Shown here: positions 19,194 through 27,420 of the stretch, in pieces
How positions within the stretch are numbered: the stretch's first letter is position 1
Layout of the letters: each line of letters opens with the position of its first letter
NCBI GenBank assembly: GCA_009026175.1
Contig: WBTZ01000030.1
Span: 1 to 40,329 of the forward strand
Length of the DNA stretch: 40,329 nt
Origin: Zoogloea sp.
Lineage (GTDB): Bacteria; Pseudomonadota; Gammaproteobacteria; Burkholderiales; Rhodocyclaceae
Direction of reading: 5' to 3'
Position numbers and translations under genes: made by a program
The notes under the pieces: model-generated
Told to the model about the DNA's origin: nothing
What the model saw: only the letters and a program-made list of their open reading frames with translations
The model's database searches: none

Positions 19194-19199
19194 AGGCGG

Positions 19200-19838
19200 T
19201 CAGGCAAAGAGCCAGGGCTGCTCGATGCGACGACGGGCTTCGTACTCGCGGATCTTGTCGGCGTGGCGCAGGGTCAGGCCAATATCGTCCCAGCCATTGA
19301 GCAGGCACTCGCGGCGGAAGGGATCCACGTTGAACGGGATCACCTTGCCGTCGGGCCGGGTAATGGTCAGGGCCTCCAGGTCGACCGACAGGCGGTAGCC
19401 TTCCGTGCCGAGGCACTGGGCAAACAGCCACTCCACTTCGGCAGCGTCGAGCTTGATCGGCAGCAGACCGTTCTTGAAGCAGTTGTTGAAGAAGATATCG
19501 GCGAAGCTCGGGCCGATCAGCACCCGGAAACCGAAGTCTTCCAGCGCCCAGGGCGCGTGCTCACGGGAGCTGCCGCAACCGAAGTTGTCGCGGGTCAGCA
19601 GGATCTGGGCGCCCTGGTACCGCGGCTGATTGAGCACGAAGTCCGGGTTGCGGGGGCGGTTGGTATTGTCCTGCCCCGGCTGGCCGACATCCAGGTAACG
19701 CCACTCGTCGAAGAGGTTGGGACCGAAGCCGCTGCGCTTGATGGACTTCAGGAACTGCTTCGGAATGATTGCATCGGTATCCACGTTGGCGCGATCCATC
19801 GGCGCCACGAGACCGTCGAGTTTGCGGAAGGGATTCAT
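19200..19838 (-). CDS. leuD: 3-isopropylmalate dehydratase small subunit
   Basis: Small (swivelling-domain) subunit of isopropylmalate isomerase; pairs with LeuC. The 212-residue protein has [19 protein letters not shown] near the N-terminus and [15 protein letters not shown], the substrate-recognition loop of the aconitase swivelling domain. Its ATG is one base after the stop of the entericidin-like gene, so its ribosome-binding site lies inside that gene and the two are probably translationally coupled. Confidence 0.97.
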   Translation of the reverse strand: MNPFRKLDGLVAPMDRANVDTDAIIPKQFLKSIKRSGFGPNLFDEWRYLDVGQPGQDNTNRPRNPDFVLNQPRYQGAQILLTRDNFGCGSSREHAPWALEDFGFRVLIGPSFADIFFNNCFKNGLLPIKLDAAEVEWLFAQCLGTEGYRLSVDLEALTITRPDGKVIPFNVDPFRRECLLNGWDDIGLTLRHADKIREYEARRRIEQPWLFA

Positions 19839-19839
19839 C

Positions 19840-19965
19840 TTACTTCGCTACCTTCTGGATGGCTTCACCACCCTTTTCAATATCCTTGCCAAGGCCCTGG
19901 ACCGTATTGCAACCGCCCAGGACAACCACGGCACACACGCCAAGCAGCATCATGAATGCACGCAT
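19840..19965 (-). CDS. entericidin A/B-family small lipoprotein
   Basis: A 41-codon gene between leuC and leuD. The start ATG has GAGGAG 8 bases upstream. The product begins [20 protein letters not shown]: a short signal peptide with the lipobox LGGC, so Cys19 should be lipidated. The mature 23 residues ([20 protein letters not shown] and three more) match the entericidin hallmark of a small amphipathic, Gly- and Lys-rich membrane lipoprotein. In E. coli, EcnA and EcnB are an antidote/toxin lipoprotein pair; here only one member is present. It lies 17 bases after leuC and one base before leuD, so it is transcribed with the leucine genes. Its function in this setting is unknown. Confidence 0.88.
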   Translation of the reverse strand: MRAFMMLLGVCAVVVLGGCNTVQGLGKDIEKGGEAIQKVAK

Positions 19966-19982
19966 GCTCTAGTCTCCTCGCT

Positions 19983-21392
19983 TCAGGCCAGCTCGCGCAC
20001 GTCGGCGAAATGCCCGGCGATCGCCGCCGCAGCCGCCATGGCCGGACTGACCAGGTGGGTACGCCCGCCCGCGCCCTGACGGCCTTCAAAGTTGCGGTTG
20101 GAGGTGGAGGCACAGCGCTCGCCCGGCTCCAGCCGGTCGGCGTTCATGGCCAGGCACATGGAGCAGCCCGGCTCCCGCCACTCGAAGCCGGCGGCAACGA
20201 AGATCTTGTCCAGCCCCTCGGCCTCGGCCTGGCGCTTGACCAGGCCGGAGCCCGGCACCACCAGCACCAGCCTGACGTTGTCGGCCTTGCGACGCCCGCG
20301 GGCCACAAAGGCGGCGGCACGCAGATCCTCGATGCGCGAGTTGGTGCAGGAGCCGATGAAGACCTTGTCGATGGCGATGTTCTTGATCGGCGTGCGCGGG
20401 CTGAGGCCCATGTACTGCAGCGCCCGCTCCATGCCCTCGCGCTTGACCGGATCCTTCTCGAGGGTGGGGTCCGGCACGATGCCGTCGATCGGGGCGACCA
20501 TCTCGGGTGAGGTCCCCCAGGTAACCTGCGGCTTGATCTCGGCGGCGTTCAGCTCGACGACGGAATCGAACACCGCACCTGCGTCGGAGTGCAGGGTGCG
20601 CCAGTAGGCAACCGCCCTGTCCCACTGCTCGCCCTTCGGCGAGAAGGGACGATCCTTGAGATAGGCGACGGTCTGGTCATCCACCGCCACCAGCCCGGCG
20701 CGGGCGCCGGCTTCGATGGCCATGTTGCAGATGGTCATGCGGCCTTCCATCGACAGGGCACGGATGGCGCTGCCGCCGAACTCGATGGCGTAGCCCGTAC
20801 CGCCCGCGGTGCCGATCCGGCCGATGATGGCCAGCACGACGTCCTTGGCGGTCACGCCGGCGCCCAGCTGGCCGTCAACGCGGATCAGCATGGTCTTCGA
20901 CTTCTTCTGCAGCAGGCACTGGGTGGCCATCACGTGCTCGACTTCGGAGGTGCCGATGCCATGGGCCAGACAGGCAAAGGCGCCGTGGGTCGAGGTATGG
21001 GAGTCACCACAGACGACCGTCATGCCCGGCAGGGTGGCGCCGTTCTCAGGTCCGATCACGTGCACGATGCCCTGACGCTCATCCTTGAAGGGGAAATAGG
21101 CCAGCGCGCCGACTTCGCGGATGTTGCTGTCGAGGGTTTCCACCTGCTGGCGGGACACCGGGTCCAGGATGCCCTGCTCCCAGTGGTCCGTCGGCGTGTT
21201 GTGGTCCGCGGTCGCGACGATGGAGTCCACACGCCAGGGCTTGCGGCCAGCCAGCTTGAGGCCCTCGAAGGCCTGCGGGCTGGTGACTTCGTGGACCAGG
21301 TGGCGGTCGATGTAGATCAGGGCCGTGCCGTCATCCTCGACGTGCACCACGTGACTCGACCAGAGTTTTTCGTAAAGCGTTTGCGCTTGCAT
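19983..21392 (-). CDS. leuC: 3-isopropylmalate dehydratase large subunit
   Basis: Aconitase-family iron-sulfur subunit that isomerises 2- to 3-isopropylmalate. The start [11 protein letters not shown] gives 469 aa (E. coli 466). The three [4Fe-4S] cysteine ligands are at about Cys349 (FIGSCTNSR), Cys410 and Cys413 ([10 protein letters not shown]). Other family segments are [14 protein letters not shown] and [19 protein letters not shown]. The open frame continues far upstream, but there it only shadows the protease gene. I see no obvious leucine-type leader peptide in the 35 bases before the start. Confidence 0.97.
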   Translation of the reverse strand: MQAQTLYEKLWSSHVVHVEDDGTALIYIDRHLVHEVTSPQAFEGLKLAGRKPWRVDSIVATADHNTPTDHWEQGILDPVSRQQVETLDSNIREVGALAYFPFKDERQGIVHVIGPENGATLPGMTVVCGDSHTSTHGAFACLAHGIGTSEVEHVMATQCLLQKKSKTMLIRVDGQLGAGVTAKDVVLAIIGRIGTAGGTGYAIEFGGSAIRALSMEGRMTICNMAIEAGARAGLVAVDDQTVAYLKDRPFSPKGEQWDRAVAYWRTLHSDAGAVFDSVVELNAAEIKPQVTWGTSPEMVAPIDGIVPDPTLEKDPVKREGMERALQYMGLSPRTPIKNIAIDKVFIGSCTNSRIEDLRAAAFVARGRRKADNVRLVLVVPGSGLVKRQAEAEGLDKIFVAAGFEWREPGCSMCLAMNADRLEPGERCASTSNRNFEGRQGAGGRTHLVSPAMAAAAAIAGHFADVRELA

Positions 21393-21427
21393 GGGCGAAA
21401 GGACTGAGAGGGGCGGAAAAACCTTAA

Positions 21428-22270
21428 TTATTTCACAGGCTTCGTGTGCTGAGTAGCTTGCTCGTAGAGGGGCATCACGCGAGCGGCGTACTGGGCAAGA
21501 TCCTGCTGGCGACTTTGATTGGATGGATGGGTGGACAACCACTGGGGCGGCTGGTTGCTGTTGGCCTTGGCCATCTTCTGCCACAGGACTACCGCGGCGC
21601 GCGGATCGTAGCCGCCACGGGCAGCCAGCTCCACCCCGATGCGGTCCGCTTCGGTTTCGTGTTCCCGGCTGTTGGGCAACTCGAAGCTCACCTTGGCCAC
21701 CGAGCCGATCAGGTCGGTCCCGGCCTGGCCCACCCCCAGCGCCGCACCCAGCACCGCCACACCAAGGTTGGTCACCATGGCCTGGGAGGCGCGCTCCCGC
21801 GCATGCTCCCGCAGGGCGTGGGCGATCTCGTGGCCCATGATGGCGGCGATCTCGTCGTCGGTCAGATCCAGCTTCTCGATGATGCCCGAATAGAAGGCGA
21901 TCTTGCCCCCCGCCATGCACCAGGCGTTGAGTTCATTGGAGGACAGGACATTGACTTCCCAGCGCCAGTTGGGCGCATCCGGCCGGAAAACCCCGGTTGC
22001 CGGAATGAGGCGGCGCGCCACGGCACGCACCCGCTCCACCTGCTCCTTGTCGCGGTTGAGGGCATTCTTCTGGCCGGCCTGCTGGATGATCTTCTGGTAG
22101 CTCTGGCTGGCGGCAGACTCCATCTCCTTGGAGCTGACCATCATCATCTGCGAGCGCTCGACGCCCACATTGCCGGTCTGGGTCGTCCGGACCGTCTGGC
22201 AGGCGGTCATCAGCCCCACCGCAAAGACTGCGGGCAGCAGGCCCAGCAAGCTGTTCAATCGGTACTTCAT
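21428..22270 (-). CDS. M48-family zinc metalloprotease lipoprotein (LoiP/YggG-like)
   Basis: Predicted outer-membrane or periplasmic lipoprotein protease of 280 aa. MKYRLN at 22270 is the preferred start because it places a lipobox (LMTAC, Cys24) after a hydrophobic signal peptide; 15 more upstream codons are open but would displace it. The zinc site is HEIAH in [15 protein letters not shown], with the third ligand in HETEADRIG. This matches M48 peptidases of the LoiP/BepA type, which handle misfolded envelope proteins. It lies 25 bases after the MFS gene and 35 bases before leuC. I see no terminator before leuC, so read-through into the leu operon is possible. Confidence 0.92.
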   Translation of the reverse strand: MKYRLNSLLGLLPAVFAVGLMTACQTVRTTQTGNVGVERSQMMMVSSKEMESAASQSYQKIIQQAGQKNALNRDKEQVERVRAVARRLIPATGVFRPDAPNWRWEVNVLSSNELNAWCMAGGKIAFYSGIIEKLDLTDDEIAAIMGHEIAHALREHARERASQAMVTNLGVAVLGAALGVGQAGTDLIGSVAKVSFELPNSREHETEADRIGVELAARGGYDPRAAVVLWQKMAKANSNQPPQWLSTHPSNQSRQQDLAQYAARVMPLYEQATQHTKPVK

Positions 22271-22295
22271 GTGCGTCACGTCATCCTCACTCGAA

Positions 22296-23450
22296 TCATG
22301 TGCGGGACGGCTCACCCACGCCCCGCCGCCAGCCCCAGGCCAGCACCATCAACCCCATCAGGGCGAACAGGGACCCCAGCGAGTAGGTCCAGGCCGGCCC
22401 GACAGACTCCCAAGTGTAGCCGCTGACCAGGCCTCCGATCATCCCGCCGGCACCAAAAGAAATACTTCCGTAGAGCGCCTGACCACGAGCCTGGTGCTGC
22501 ACGCCGAACCAGCGATTGACCGCCGCAACGGCCGCCGCGTGGTAGGCGCCGAAGGTTGCACCGTGCAGAAGCTGGGCCACCAGGAGAATCCACAGGGAGT
22601 CGGCCCCCCAGCCGATCAGCCCGAAGCGCAGCACCGCGGCGGCAAAGCTCCAGATCAACAGGCCGCGCAAGGAGAACGCGCGAAGCAACTGGGGCATCCC
22701 CATGAAGACCGCGATCTCGGCCAGCACCCCCAACGCCCACATCCAGCCCACCAGCGCCTTGCTGTAGCCGTGGGCCACCAGATGCAGGGAATAGAACACG
22801 TACAGCGCTCCATGCGCCGCCGACATGAAAAAACAGGCGGCAAGCAGGGCCCGCACCTCCGGGCGGCGGAGGATCTCGCCGAGAGCAACCGGCACGGGAG
22901 GCGTCCGCGGCCGCCCCGCCTCCGGGATCGTCAATGCACACAGCAGGATGCCGGCCAGCACGGCCAGGGTGATCCACAGCAGCGCCCGGACCGGCAGGCC
23001 GTCGAGCAGGTAGCCCAAGCCGAGCACCGCCAGGATGAAACCGACCGAACCCCACACCCGGATATTGCCGTAGCGCCCTGCCCTGCCGCTGAGGTGGGCA
23101 AAGGTCAGGGTTTCGACCAGCGGCAGGGCCGCGCTCCAGAAGAAGGCCAGCAGGGCCATGCTGACGAACAGCCAGGCATAGGAATCGGTGAGCAGAAAAC
23201 CGGAGAAGCCCAGCAGGGAAAGGAACGCCGACAGGCGGACGATGGGCGTGCACACCCCCATGCGGTCAGCCAGCCAGCCCCACAGGGTCGGCGCCACCAT
23301 CCGCATCACCGACATCAGGGACATCAGCACCGCAATCTGGGCTGCACTCTGCCCGATGGACTGCAGGTAAAGGCCGAAATACGGCGAGAAGGCTCCGACG
23401 AAGGCGAAGTAGAAGAAGTAATAGCCGGACAGCCGCCAGTAGGGAATCAT
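22296..23450 (-). CDS. MFS transporter (3-phenylpropionate permease HcaT-like)
   Basis: Polytopic transporter of 384 aa with about twelve hydrophobic segments. The start MIPYWRLSGYYFFYFAFVGAFSPYFGLYL is characteristic of the PPP/HcaT-like MFS_1 subfamily. The loop between helices 2 and 3 has LWGWLADRMG, an MFS signature. Codons upstream of 23450 run into the terminator of the neighbouring gene, so the ATG at 23450 is preferred. The substrate cannot be inferred; HcaT is a permease for phenylpropionate, but no catabolic genes are nearby. Confidence 0.88.
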   Translation of the reverse strand: MIPYWRLSGYYFFYFAFVGAFSPYFGLYLQSIGQSAAQIAVLMSLMSVMRMVAPTLWGWLADRMGVCTPIVRLSAFLSLLGFSGFLLTDSYAWLFVSMALLAFFWSAALPLVETLTFAHLSGRAGRYGNIRVWGSVGFILAVLGLGYLLDGLPVRALLWITLAVLAGILLCALTIPEAGRPRTPPVPVALGEILRRPEVRALLAACFFMSAAHGALYVFYSLHLVAHGYSKALVGWMWALGVLAEIAVFMGMPQLLRAFSLRGLLIWSFAAAVLRFGLIGWGADSLWILLVAQLLHGATFGAYHAAAVAAVNRWFGVQHQARGQALYGSISFGAGGMIGGLVSGYTWESVGPAWTYSLGSLFALMGLMVLAWGWRRGVGEPSRT

Positions 23451-23475
23451 CGTTCGGTGTCTTACCCGCCTCCAA

Positions 23476-23500
23476 AAAGAAGAGCGCCCTGAGGCGCTCT
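23476..23500 (-). terminator. intrinsic terminator after the DUF465 gene
   Basis: The arms AGAGCGCC (23481-23488) and GGCGCTCT (23493-23500) pair around a CTGA loop. On the minus strand the stem is followed by TCTTTTT. It lies 23 bases beyond the stop of the DUF465 gene and just ahead of the MFS gene. Confidence 0.85.
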
Positions 23501-23523
23501 TTGGCACAACCCGGATACAGCGT

Positions 23524-23766
23524 TCAAGCAGCGGCGACTGCCTTCAGCATGCCGTGCAACTCATCCTTCAGCTTGAGACGCCGCTTCTTCAGCTCTTCCA
23601 GTTCGAAATCCGTGGCGACGTCTTCGTTGATTTCGACGCGGACGACCTGACGATTCAGGATGTGATAGTCATCGAACAATCTCGCGAAATGCCCGTTCGA
23701 TACCTTGAGTACGTGAATCTGATCCCGGTATTCGGGAAACTCGTGATGCAGATCGTGTTGCTCCAT
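23524..23766 (-). CDS. YdcH-family (DUF465) small protein
   Basis: An 80-residue, mostly helical, charged protein. The pattern HHEFPEYRDQIHVLKVSNGHFARLFDDYHILNRQV followed by LEELKKRRLKLKDELHGML is the DUF465/YdcH signature: two long helices likely to form a hairpin or coiled coil. No signal peptide or membrane segment. The molecular function of the family is unknown. It is a single gene 80 bases after aroC with its own strong terminator. Confidence 0.93.
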   Translation of the reverse strand: MEQHDLHHEFPEYRDQIHVLKVSNGHFARLFDDYHILNRQVVRVEINEDVATDFELEELKKRRLKLKDELHGMLKAVAAA

Positions 23767-23846
23767 GCACTTCCTCCAGCTTCGTCAATCGGATCTCGTT
23801 TGAAATCCACTCTACGCCGCTGAGGCGCCGCCAAAGTTGACCCTCG

Positions 23847-24986
23847 TCAATCCTTGGGATGGGGCGAAGGAACGCGCTGGGTGGCACCCGGCGCAAGTCC
23901 CGCGATGCGGGGCGTCGGGCATTCGACATCGGCATTCTGGGCCCGGTGACGCAGGGCGTGATCCATCAGCACGATGGCCAGCATGGATTCCGCAATGGGC
24001 GTGGCCCGGATACCGACGCAGGGATCATGGCGCCCGTGGGTATTCACCACCACCGCCTCGCCGGCCTTGTTGATGGACTGGCGATCGAGACGGGTGCTGG
24101 AGGTCGGCTTGATCGCCATGCTGACCAGGATGTCCTGCCCCGTCGAGATGCCTCCGAGGACACCGCCCGACTCGTTGGACAGAAAGCCCTCCGGGCTCAT
24201 CTCGTCGGAGTGCTGGGTGCCGAGCTGGGACACGCTGGCAAAGCCGGCTCCGATCTCAACGCCCTTGACGGCGTTGATGCTCATCATGGCATAGGCGATG
24301 TCTGCATCGAGGCGGTCGTAAACCGGCTCGCCCCACCCTACCGGCACACCGGTCGCCACCACGTTGATGCGGGCACCCACGGAATCACCCGACTTGCGCA
24401 GGTCGTCCATGTAGGACTCGAGCTGGGGCACGATGGCCTGATTGGGGGCGAAGAAGGCGTTGCCATCCACCTCATCCCACGACACAAAGGGAATCTCGAT
24501 GGGGCCGAGCTGGGCCATGTAACCGCGGATCACCACGCCGAAGCGCTCGAACAGCCACTTGCGCGCGATCGCACCGGCCGCCACGCGCACCGCCGTTTCG
24601 CGGGCGGAGGAACGGCCGCCGCCGCGGTGGTCGCGGATTCCGTATTTCTGCCAGTAGCCATAGTCGGCATGCCCCGGGCGGAAGCTTTCGGCGATGTTGC
24701 CGTAGTCCTTGGAGCGCTGGTCCTGATTGCGGATCAACAACGCGATCGGGGTGCCGGTGGTGACGCCCTCGAAGACACCGGACAGGATCTCCACGGCATC
24801 CGGCTCGCGCCGCTGGGTGACGTGACGCGAGGTGCCCGGCTTGCGCCGGTCGAGTTCCGCCTGGATATCCGCCTCGCTGATGGCCAGCCCCGGCGGGCAG
24901 CCGTCCACCACGCAACCGATGGCCGGGCCATGGGATTCACCGAAGGACGTGACGCAGAACAGCGTACCGAGGGAGTTACCGGACAT
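23847..24986 (-). CDS. aroC: chorismate synthase
   Basis: Last step of the shikimate pathway, converting EPSP to chorismate with reduced FMN; it feeds the trp genes in this window. The family signatures are all present: [14 protein letters not shown] (N-terminal), [44 protein letters not shown] and the C-terminal [17 protein letters not shown]. At 379 aa it is a little longer than E. coli AroC (361), with extra residues at the C-terminus. It starts about 105 bases after ilvN, a gap containing a palindrome and a strong hairpin, so it may be transcribed separately. Confidence 0.97.
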   Translation of the reverse strand: MSGNSLGTLFCVTSFGESHGPAIGCVVDGCPPGLAISEADIQAELDRRKPGTSRHVTQRREPDAVEILSGVFEGVTTGTPIALLIRNQDQRSKDYGNIAESFRPGHADYGYWQKYGIRDHRGGGRSSARETAVRVAAGAIARKWLFERFGVVIRGYMAQLGPIEIPFVSWDEVDGNAFFAPNQAIVPQLESYMDDLRKSGDSVGARINVVATGVPVGWGEPVYDRLDADIAYAMMSINAVKGVEIGAGFASVSQLGTQHSDEMSPEGFLSNESGGVLGGISTGQDILVSMAIKPTSSTRLDRQSINKAGEAVVVNTHGRHDPCVGIRATPIAESMLAIVLMDHALRHRAQNADVECPTPRIAGLAPGATQRVPSPHPKD

Positions 24987-25021
24987 GGAAGGACTCGCGA
25001 AGACGAAAGGAAGAAAGACAC

Positions 25022-25035
25022 ACCGACGCGTCGGT
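25022..25035. promoter_or_regulatory. 14-bp perfect palindrome upstream of aroC
   Basis: ACCGACGCGTCGGT reads identically on both strands. It lies 35-50 bases upstream of the aroC start. A perfect short palindrome here looks like a regulator-binding site, but no known regulator motif is recognised, and CG-rich palindromes also arise by chance in GC-rich DNA. Confidence 0.35.
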
Positions 25036-25054
25036 CAGGCGGCGGAGTCTATCA

Positions 25055-25079
25055 CGCCGCCGGCACAGGGCCGGCGGCG
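25055..25079 (-). terminator. 10-bp GC-rich hairpin after ilvN (possible terminator)
   Basis: The arms CGCCGCCGGC (25055-25064) and GCCGGCGGCG (25070-25079) are exact reverse complements with a 5-base loop. The hairpin starts 12 bases after the ilvN stop. No T-run follows, so termination would be inefficient or Rho-assisted; it may also protect the ilvBN transcript 3' end. Confidence 0.5.
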
Positions 25080-25091
25080 CAGTGCTGCCAC

Positions 25092-25427
25092 TTACTGGAA
25101 GAACTCGTCGAGGCGGCCGAAGACCGGATGCTCACCGGCATGCTGCTTGACGTAGAGCACGTCCTCCAGCTTCTCGACCTGCTTGATCATCTTGGACAGA
25201 CGCTCGTCCTCGAAGATCAGCAGCCAGATGCGGCTGGTTTCGCCGCTGCCCACCGGCATGCACAGGATGCCTTCCACGTTGAAGGCACGACGGGCGAAGA
25301 GGCCGCAGATGTGGCTCATCACGCCCGGGTGGTTGGCCACGCCCAGCTCGAGCACGACCTTGGTGAAGCCGTTGTGCTCCGGAACGTCGGGGATGTACTC
25401 GGAAAGGTTGGTGTTCTGTTCGGACAT
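25092..25427 (-). CDS. ilvN: acetolactate synthase small (regulatory) subunit, IlvN type
   Basis: A 111-residue regulatory subunit with one ACT domain (about 22-95: KVVLELGVANHPGVMSHICGLFARRAFNVEGILC ... SRIWLLIFEDERL). It lacks the long C-terminal domain of the 160-residue IlvH subunits, so it belongs to the short E. coli IlvN class, which mediates valine feedback on IlvB. AGGAG precedes the ATG by 8 bases, and the gene starts 19 bases after the ilvB stop. Confidence 0.94.
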   Translation of the reverse strand: MSEQNTNLSEYIPDVPEHNGFTKVVLELGVANHPGVMSHICGLFARRAFNVEGILCMPVGSGETSRIWLLIFEDERLSKMIKQVEKLEDVLYVKQHAGEHPVFGRLDEFFQ

Positions 25428-25446
25428 CGTTTTATCTCCTCGGGGC

Positions 25447-27111
25447 TCAGCCGATCATCTCGGAGTTGGCGGCGCCCGGCGGCACCATCGGATAGACGAA
25501 TTCATTGGGATCGATCGTGGCGTGGATCAGGCAGGGCCCCGGAGTATTGAGGGCCTCGGCCAGGGTCGCGCGCGGGTTCGGCGCCGGGTCCAGATCCACC
25601 GCACGCATGCCGAAACCGTCAGCGATCTTCAGGAAGTCGGTCGGACGCTCGTAGCGGGACGCCATGATGCGCTTGCCGTAGAACAGGTTCTGCTGCTGGT
25701 GCACCAACCCCAGGGACTGGTTGTTCATCAGCACGATCTTGACGTTAACGTTCTCCTGGGCGGCGGTGGCCATCTCCTGGATGTTCATCTTCAGGCTGCC
25801 GTCACCGGAGAAGCACACCACCGTGCGGTCGGGCGCCGCCAGCGCGGCACCGATGGCTGCCGGGAAGCCGAAGCCCATGGTGCCGAGGCCACCGGAGTTG
25901 AGCCACTGGCGGGAACGGCGGAAGGGGTAGGCCTGGGCCACCCACATCTGGTGCTGCCCCACGTCGCTGGTGATGATCGCGCTGTCGTCCAGGCAGTTGG
26001 CCACCGCGTGGATCAGGCCGTAGGGCGAGCGCGGATTGTCGACCCCCGGCATCGCCAGCGGGAAGCGGCCCTTCAGGCTCTCCACGTGGGACAGCCAGCG
26101 CTTGCGCAGCTGCGGCTTGACGCGCGGCAACAGCTCGGAGAGCACCTGGCCCACATCGCCAGCGATGGCCACGTGCGCGTTCTTGACCTTGTGCAGCTCG
26201 GAGCGGTCGATATCGATATGGATGATCTTGGCGTTCGGACAGAACTCGGCGGTCTTGCCGATGGCACGGTCATCGAAGCGGGCGCCGACACAGATCAGCA
26301 GATCGGCCTCTTCCAGGACGTAGTTGGTGTAGCGGGCACCATGCATGCCCAGCATGCCCAGGGACAGGGGATGGTCCATGGGCATCGCGCCCAGCGCCAT
26401 CAGGGTCATGGTGGTCGGCAGGGAGGCCTGTTCCGCAAGGGTGACCGCCATATGGGCCGCGCCGGAGTGGATCACACCGCCGCCCAGGTACAGCACCGGA
26501 CGCTCTGCCACCTCGATCATGCGGGCAGCCTCTTCGATCGCCGCGATGTCGAAGCTGGGCGCAGCATCGGGCACCACCACGTCAGGAAACTCCTCGAAGC
26601 TGACCATCTGGTTCTGGACATCCTTCGGCACATCGATCAGCACCGGACCCGGGCGGTCGGACATGGCGATGCGGAAAGCGGAGGGCACCGCCGTCAGCAG
26701 TTCCTTGGCCGAACGCACCAGGAAATTGTGCTTGGTGATGGGGATGGTCAGACCATAGGTATCGACCTCCTGGAAGGCGTCGGTACCAATCATGGACAGG
26801 GGCACCTGGCCGGTCAGCGCGATCATGGGGATCGAATCGAGCTTGGCGTCGGCGATGGCGGTGATCAGGTTGGTGGCACCCGGGCCGCTGGAGGCCAGGC
26901 ACACCTCGGGACGGCCGGAAACGCGGGCCATGCCCTGGGCGATGAAGCCGGCACCCTGCTCGTGACGGCACAGAACGTGGTGGATCTGCTCGCTCTTCGA
27001 GAGGGCATCGTACATGGGCAGGGCCGCACCGCCGGGCACGCCGGCGATGGTGTTGATGCCCTGCCGCTCGAGCAGCTTCACGATCAGGTCTGCTCCAGTC
27101 ATTTGATACAT
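25447..27111 (-). CDS. ilvB: acetolactate synthase large (catalytic) subunit
   Basis: Thiamine-diphosphate enzyme condensing two pyruvates, or pyruvate and 2-oxobutyrate, at the start of valine/leucine/isoleucine synthesis. The catalytic Glu51 lies in CRHEQGAGF. The C-terminal ThDP/Mg motif is GDGSLKMN ... NNQSLGLVHQQQ. At 554 aa it matches E. coli IlvB (562). The ATG at 27111 has GGAG 6 bases upstream; an ATG three codons on is the alternative. It is preceded by a valine-rich leader peptide and attenuator, and it forms an operon with ilvN. Confidence 0.95.
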   Translation of the reverse strand: MYQMTGADLIVKLLERQGINTIAGVPGGAALPMYDALSKSEQIHHVLCRHEQGAGFIAQGMARVSGRPEVCLASSGPGATNLITAIADAKLDSIPMIALTGQVPLSMIGTDAFQEVDTYGLTIPITKHNFLVRSAKELLTAVPSAFRIAMSDRPGPVLIDVPKDVQNQMVSFEEFPDVVVPDAAPSFDIAAIEEAARMIEVAERPVLYLGGGVIHSGAAHMAVTLAEQASLPTTMTLMALGAMPMDHPLSLGMLGMHGARYTNYVLEEADLLICVGARFDDRAIGKTAEFCPNAKIIHIDIDRSELHKVKNAHVAIAGDVGQVLSELLPRVKPQLRKRWLSHVESLKGRFPLAMPGVDNPRSPYGLIHAVANCLDDSAIITSDVGQHQMWVAQAYPFRRSRQWLNSGGLGTMGFGFPAAIGAALAAPDRTVVCFSGDGSLKMNIQEMATAAQENVNVKIVLMNNQSLGLVHQQQNLFYGKRIMASRYERPTDFLKIADGFGMRAVDLDPAPNPRATLAEALNTPGPCLIHATIDPNEFVYPMVPPGAANSEMIG

Positions 27112-27167
27112 CGATTTCTCCTTGGACTTGAAAGCCGATGCGCTCTTCCGGCCTGTGGGGTATGCCT

Positions 27168-27206
27168 AAAAGACAAAACCCCCGCCGGTTGCGCGCCGGC
27201 GGGGGT
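27168..27206 (-). terminator. attenuator terminator in the ilvBN leader
   Basis: The arms ACCCCCGCCGG (27178-27188) and CCGGCGGGGGT (27196-27206) form a perfect 11-bp stem with a 7-base loop. On the minus strand it is followed by TTTTGTCTTTT. It lies 33 bases after the leader-peptide stop and about 57 bases before the ilvB start. A competing 5-bp pairing is possible between 27235-27239, directly after the leader stop codon, and 27203-27207, at the base of the terminator. That is the geometry expected of an antiterminator. Confidence 0.9.
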
Positions 27207-27239
27207 CTGAAATTCCTAACTCTTGACTGCCTTGGACCC

Positions 27240-27317
27240 TTACGACGCGCGCCTGCCTACGCTTACTACGCGTACTACTACGACGTCGACAGGCAGGGCG
27301 AAGGCAAAAATGGTCAT
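27240..27317 (-). CDS. ivbL: ilvBN operon leader peptide (ivbL-like)
   Basis: A 25-codon leader: MTIFAFALPVDVVVV followed by RVVSVGRRAS. It has eight valines, six of them GTA codons, clustered at residues 10-20 as VDVVVVRVVSV. The E. coli IvbL leader has the same VVVVRVV core, so the resemblance goes beyond composition. It ends 33 bases before the terminator hairpin. Ribosome stalling at the valine run when charged tRNA-Val is scarce should leave the segment after the stop codon free to pair with the base of the terminator and allow read-through into ilvB. The ribosome-binding site is weak; no alternative in-frame start exists before an upstream stop. Confidence 0.88.
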   Translation of the reverse strand: MTIFAFALPVDVVVVRVVSVGRRAS

Positions 27318-27343
27318 GAGGTCATCTACAAGACTAAGCTTGG

Positions 27344-27372
27344 ATTATTCGCATGTCAGCCCTAAAACACAA
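27344..27372 (-). promoter_or_regulatory. putative sigma-70 promoter of the ilvBN operon
   Basis: TTGTGT (27367-27372) and AATAAT (27344-27349) on the minus strand are separated by exactly 17 bases. Transcription would start about 20 bases upstream of the leader-peptide ATG, as expected for an attenuated operon. Confidence 0.6.
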
Positions 27373-27420
27373 GCCTTTTTTGCATCGCAACACCCTGCGC
27401 CGGGCAATCGATCACAGACA

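Noticed and set aside
18315-19955. Long plus-strand open frame (546 codons) opposite leuB, leuD and the entericidin gene
   Set aside because: It is a His/Gly/Val-rich shadow of real genes on the minus strand; no motif or ribosome-binding site supports it.
25183-27210. Plus-strand open frame (675 codons) opposite ilvN and ilvB
   Set aside because: Antisense shadow with low-complexity His/Gly/Gln composition; ilvN and ilvB are unambiguous.
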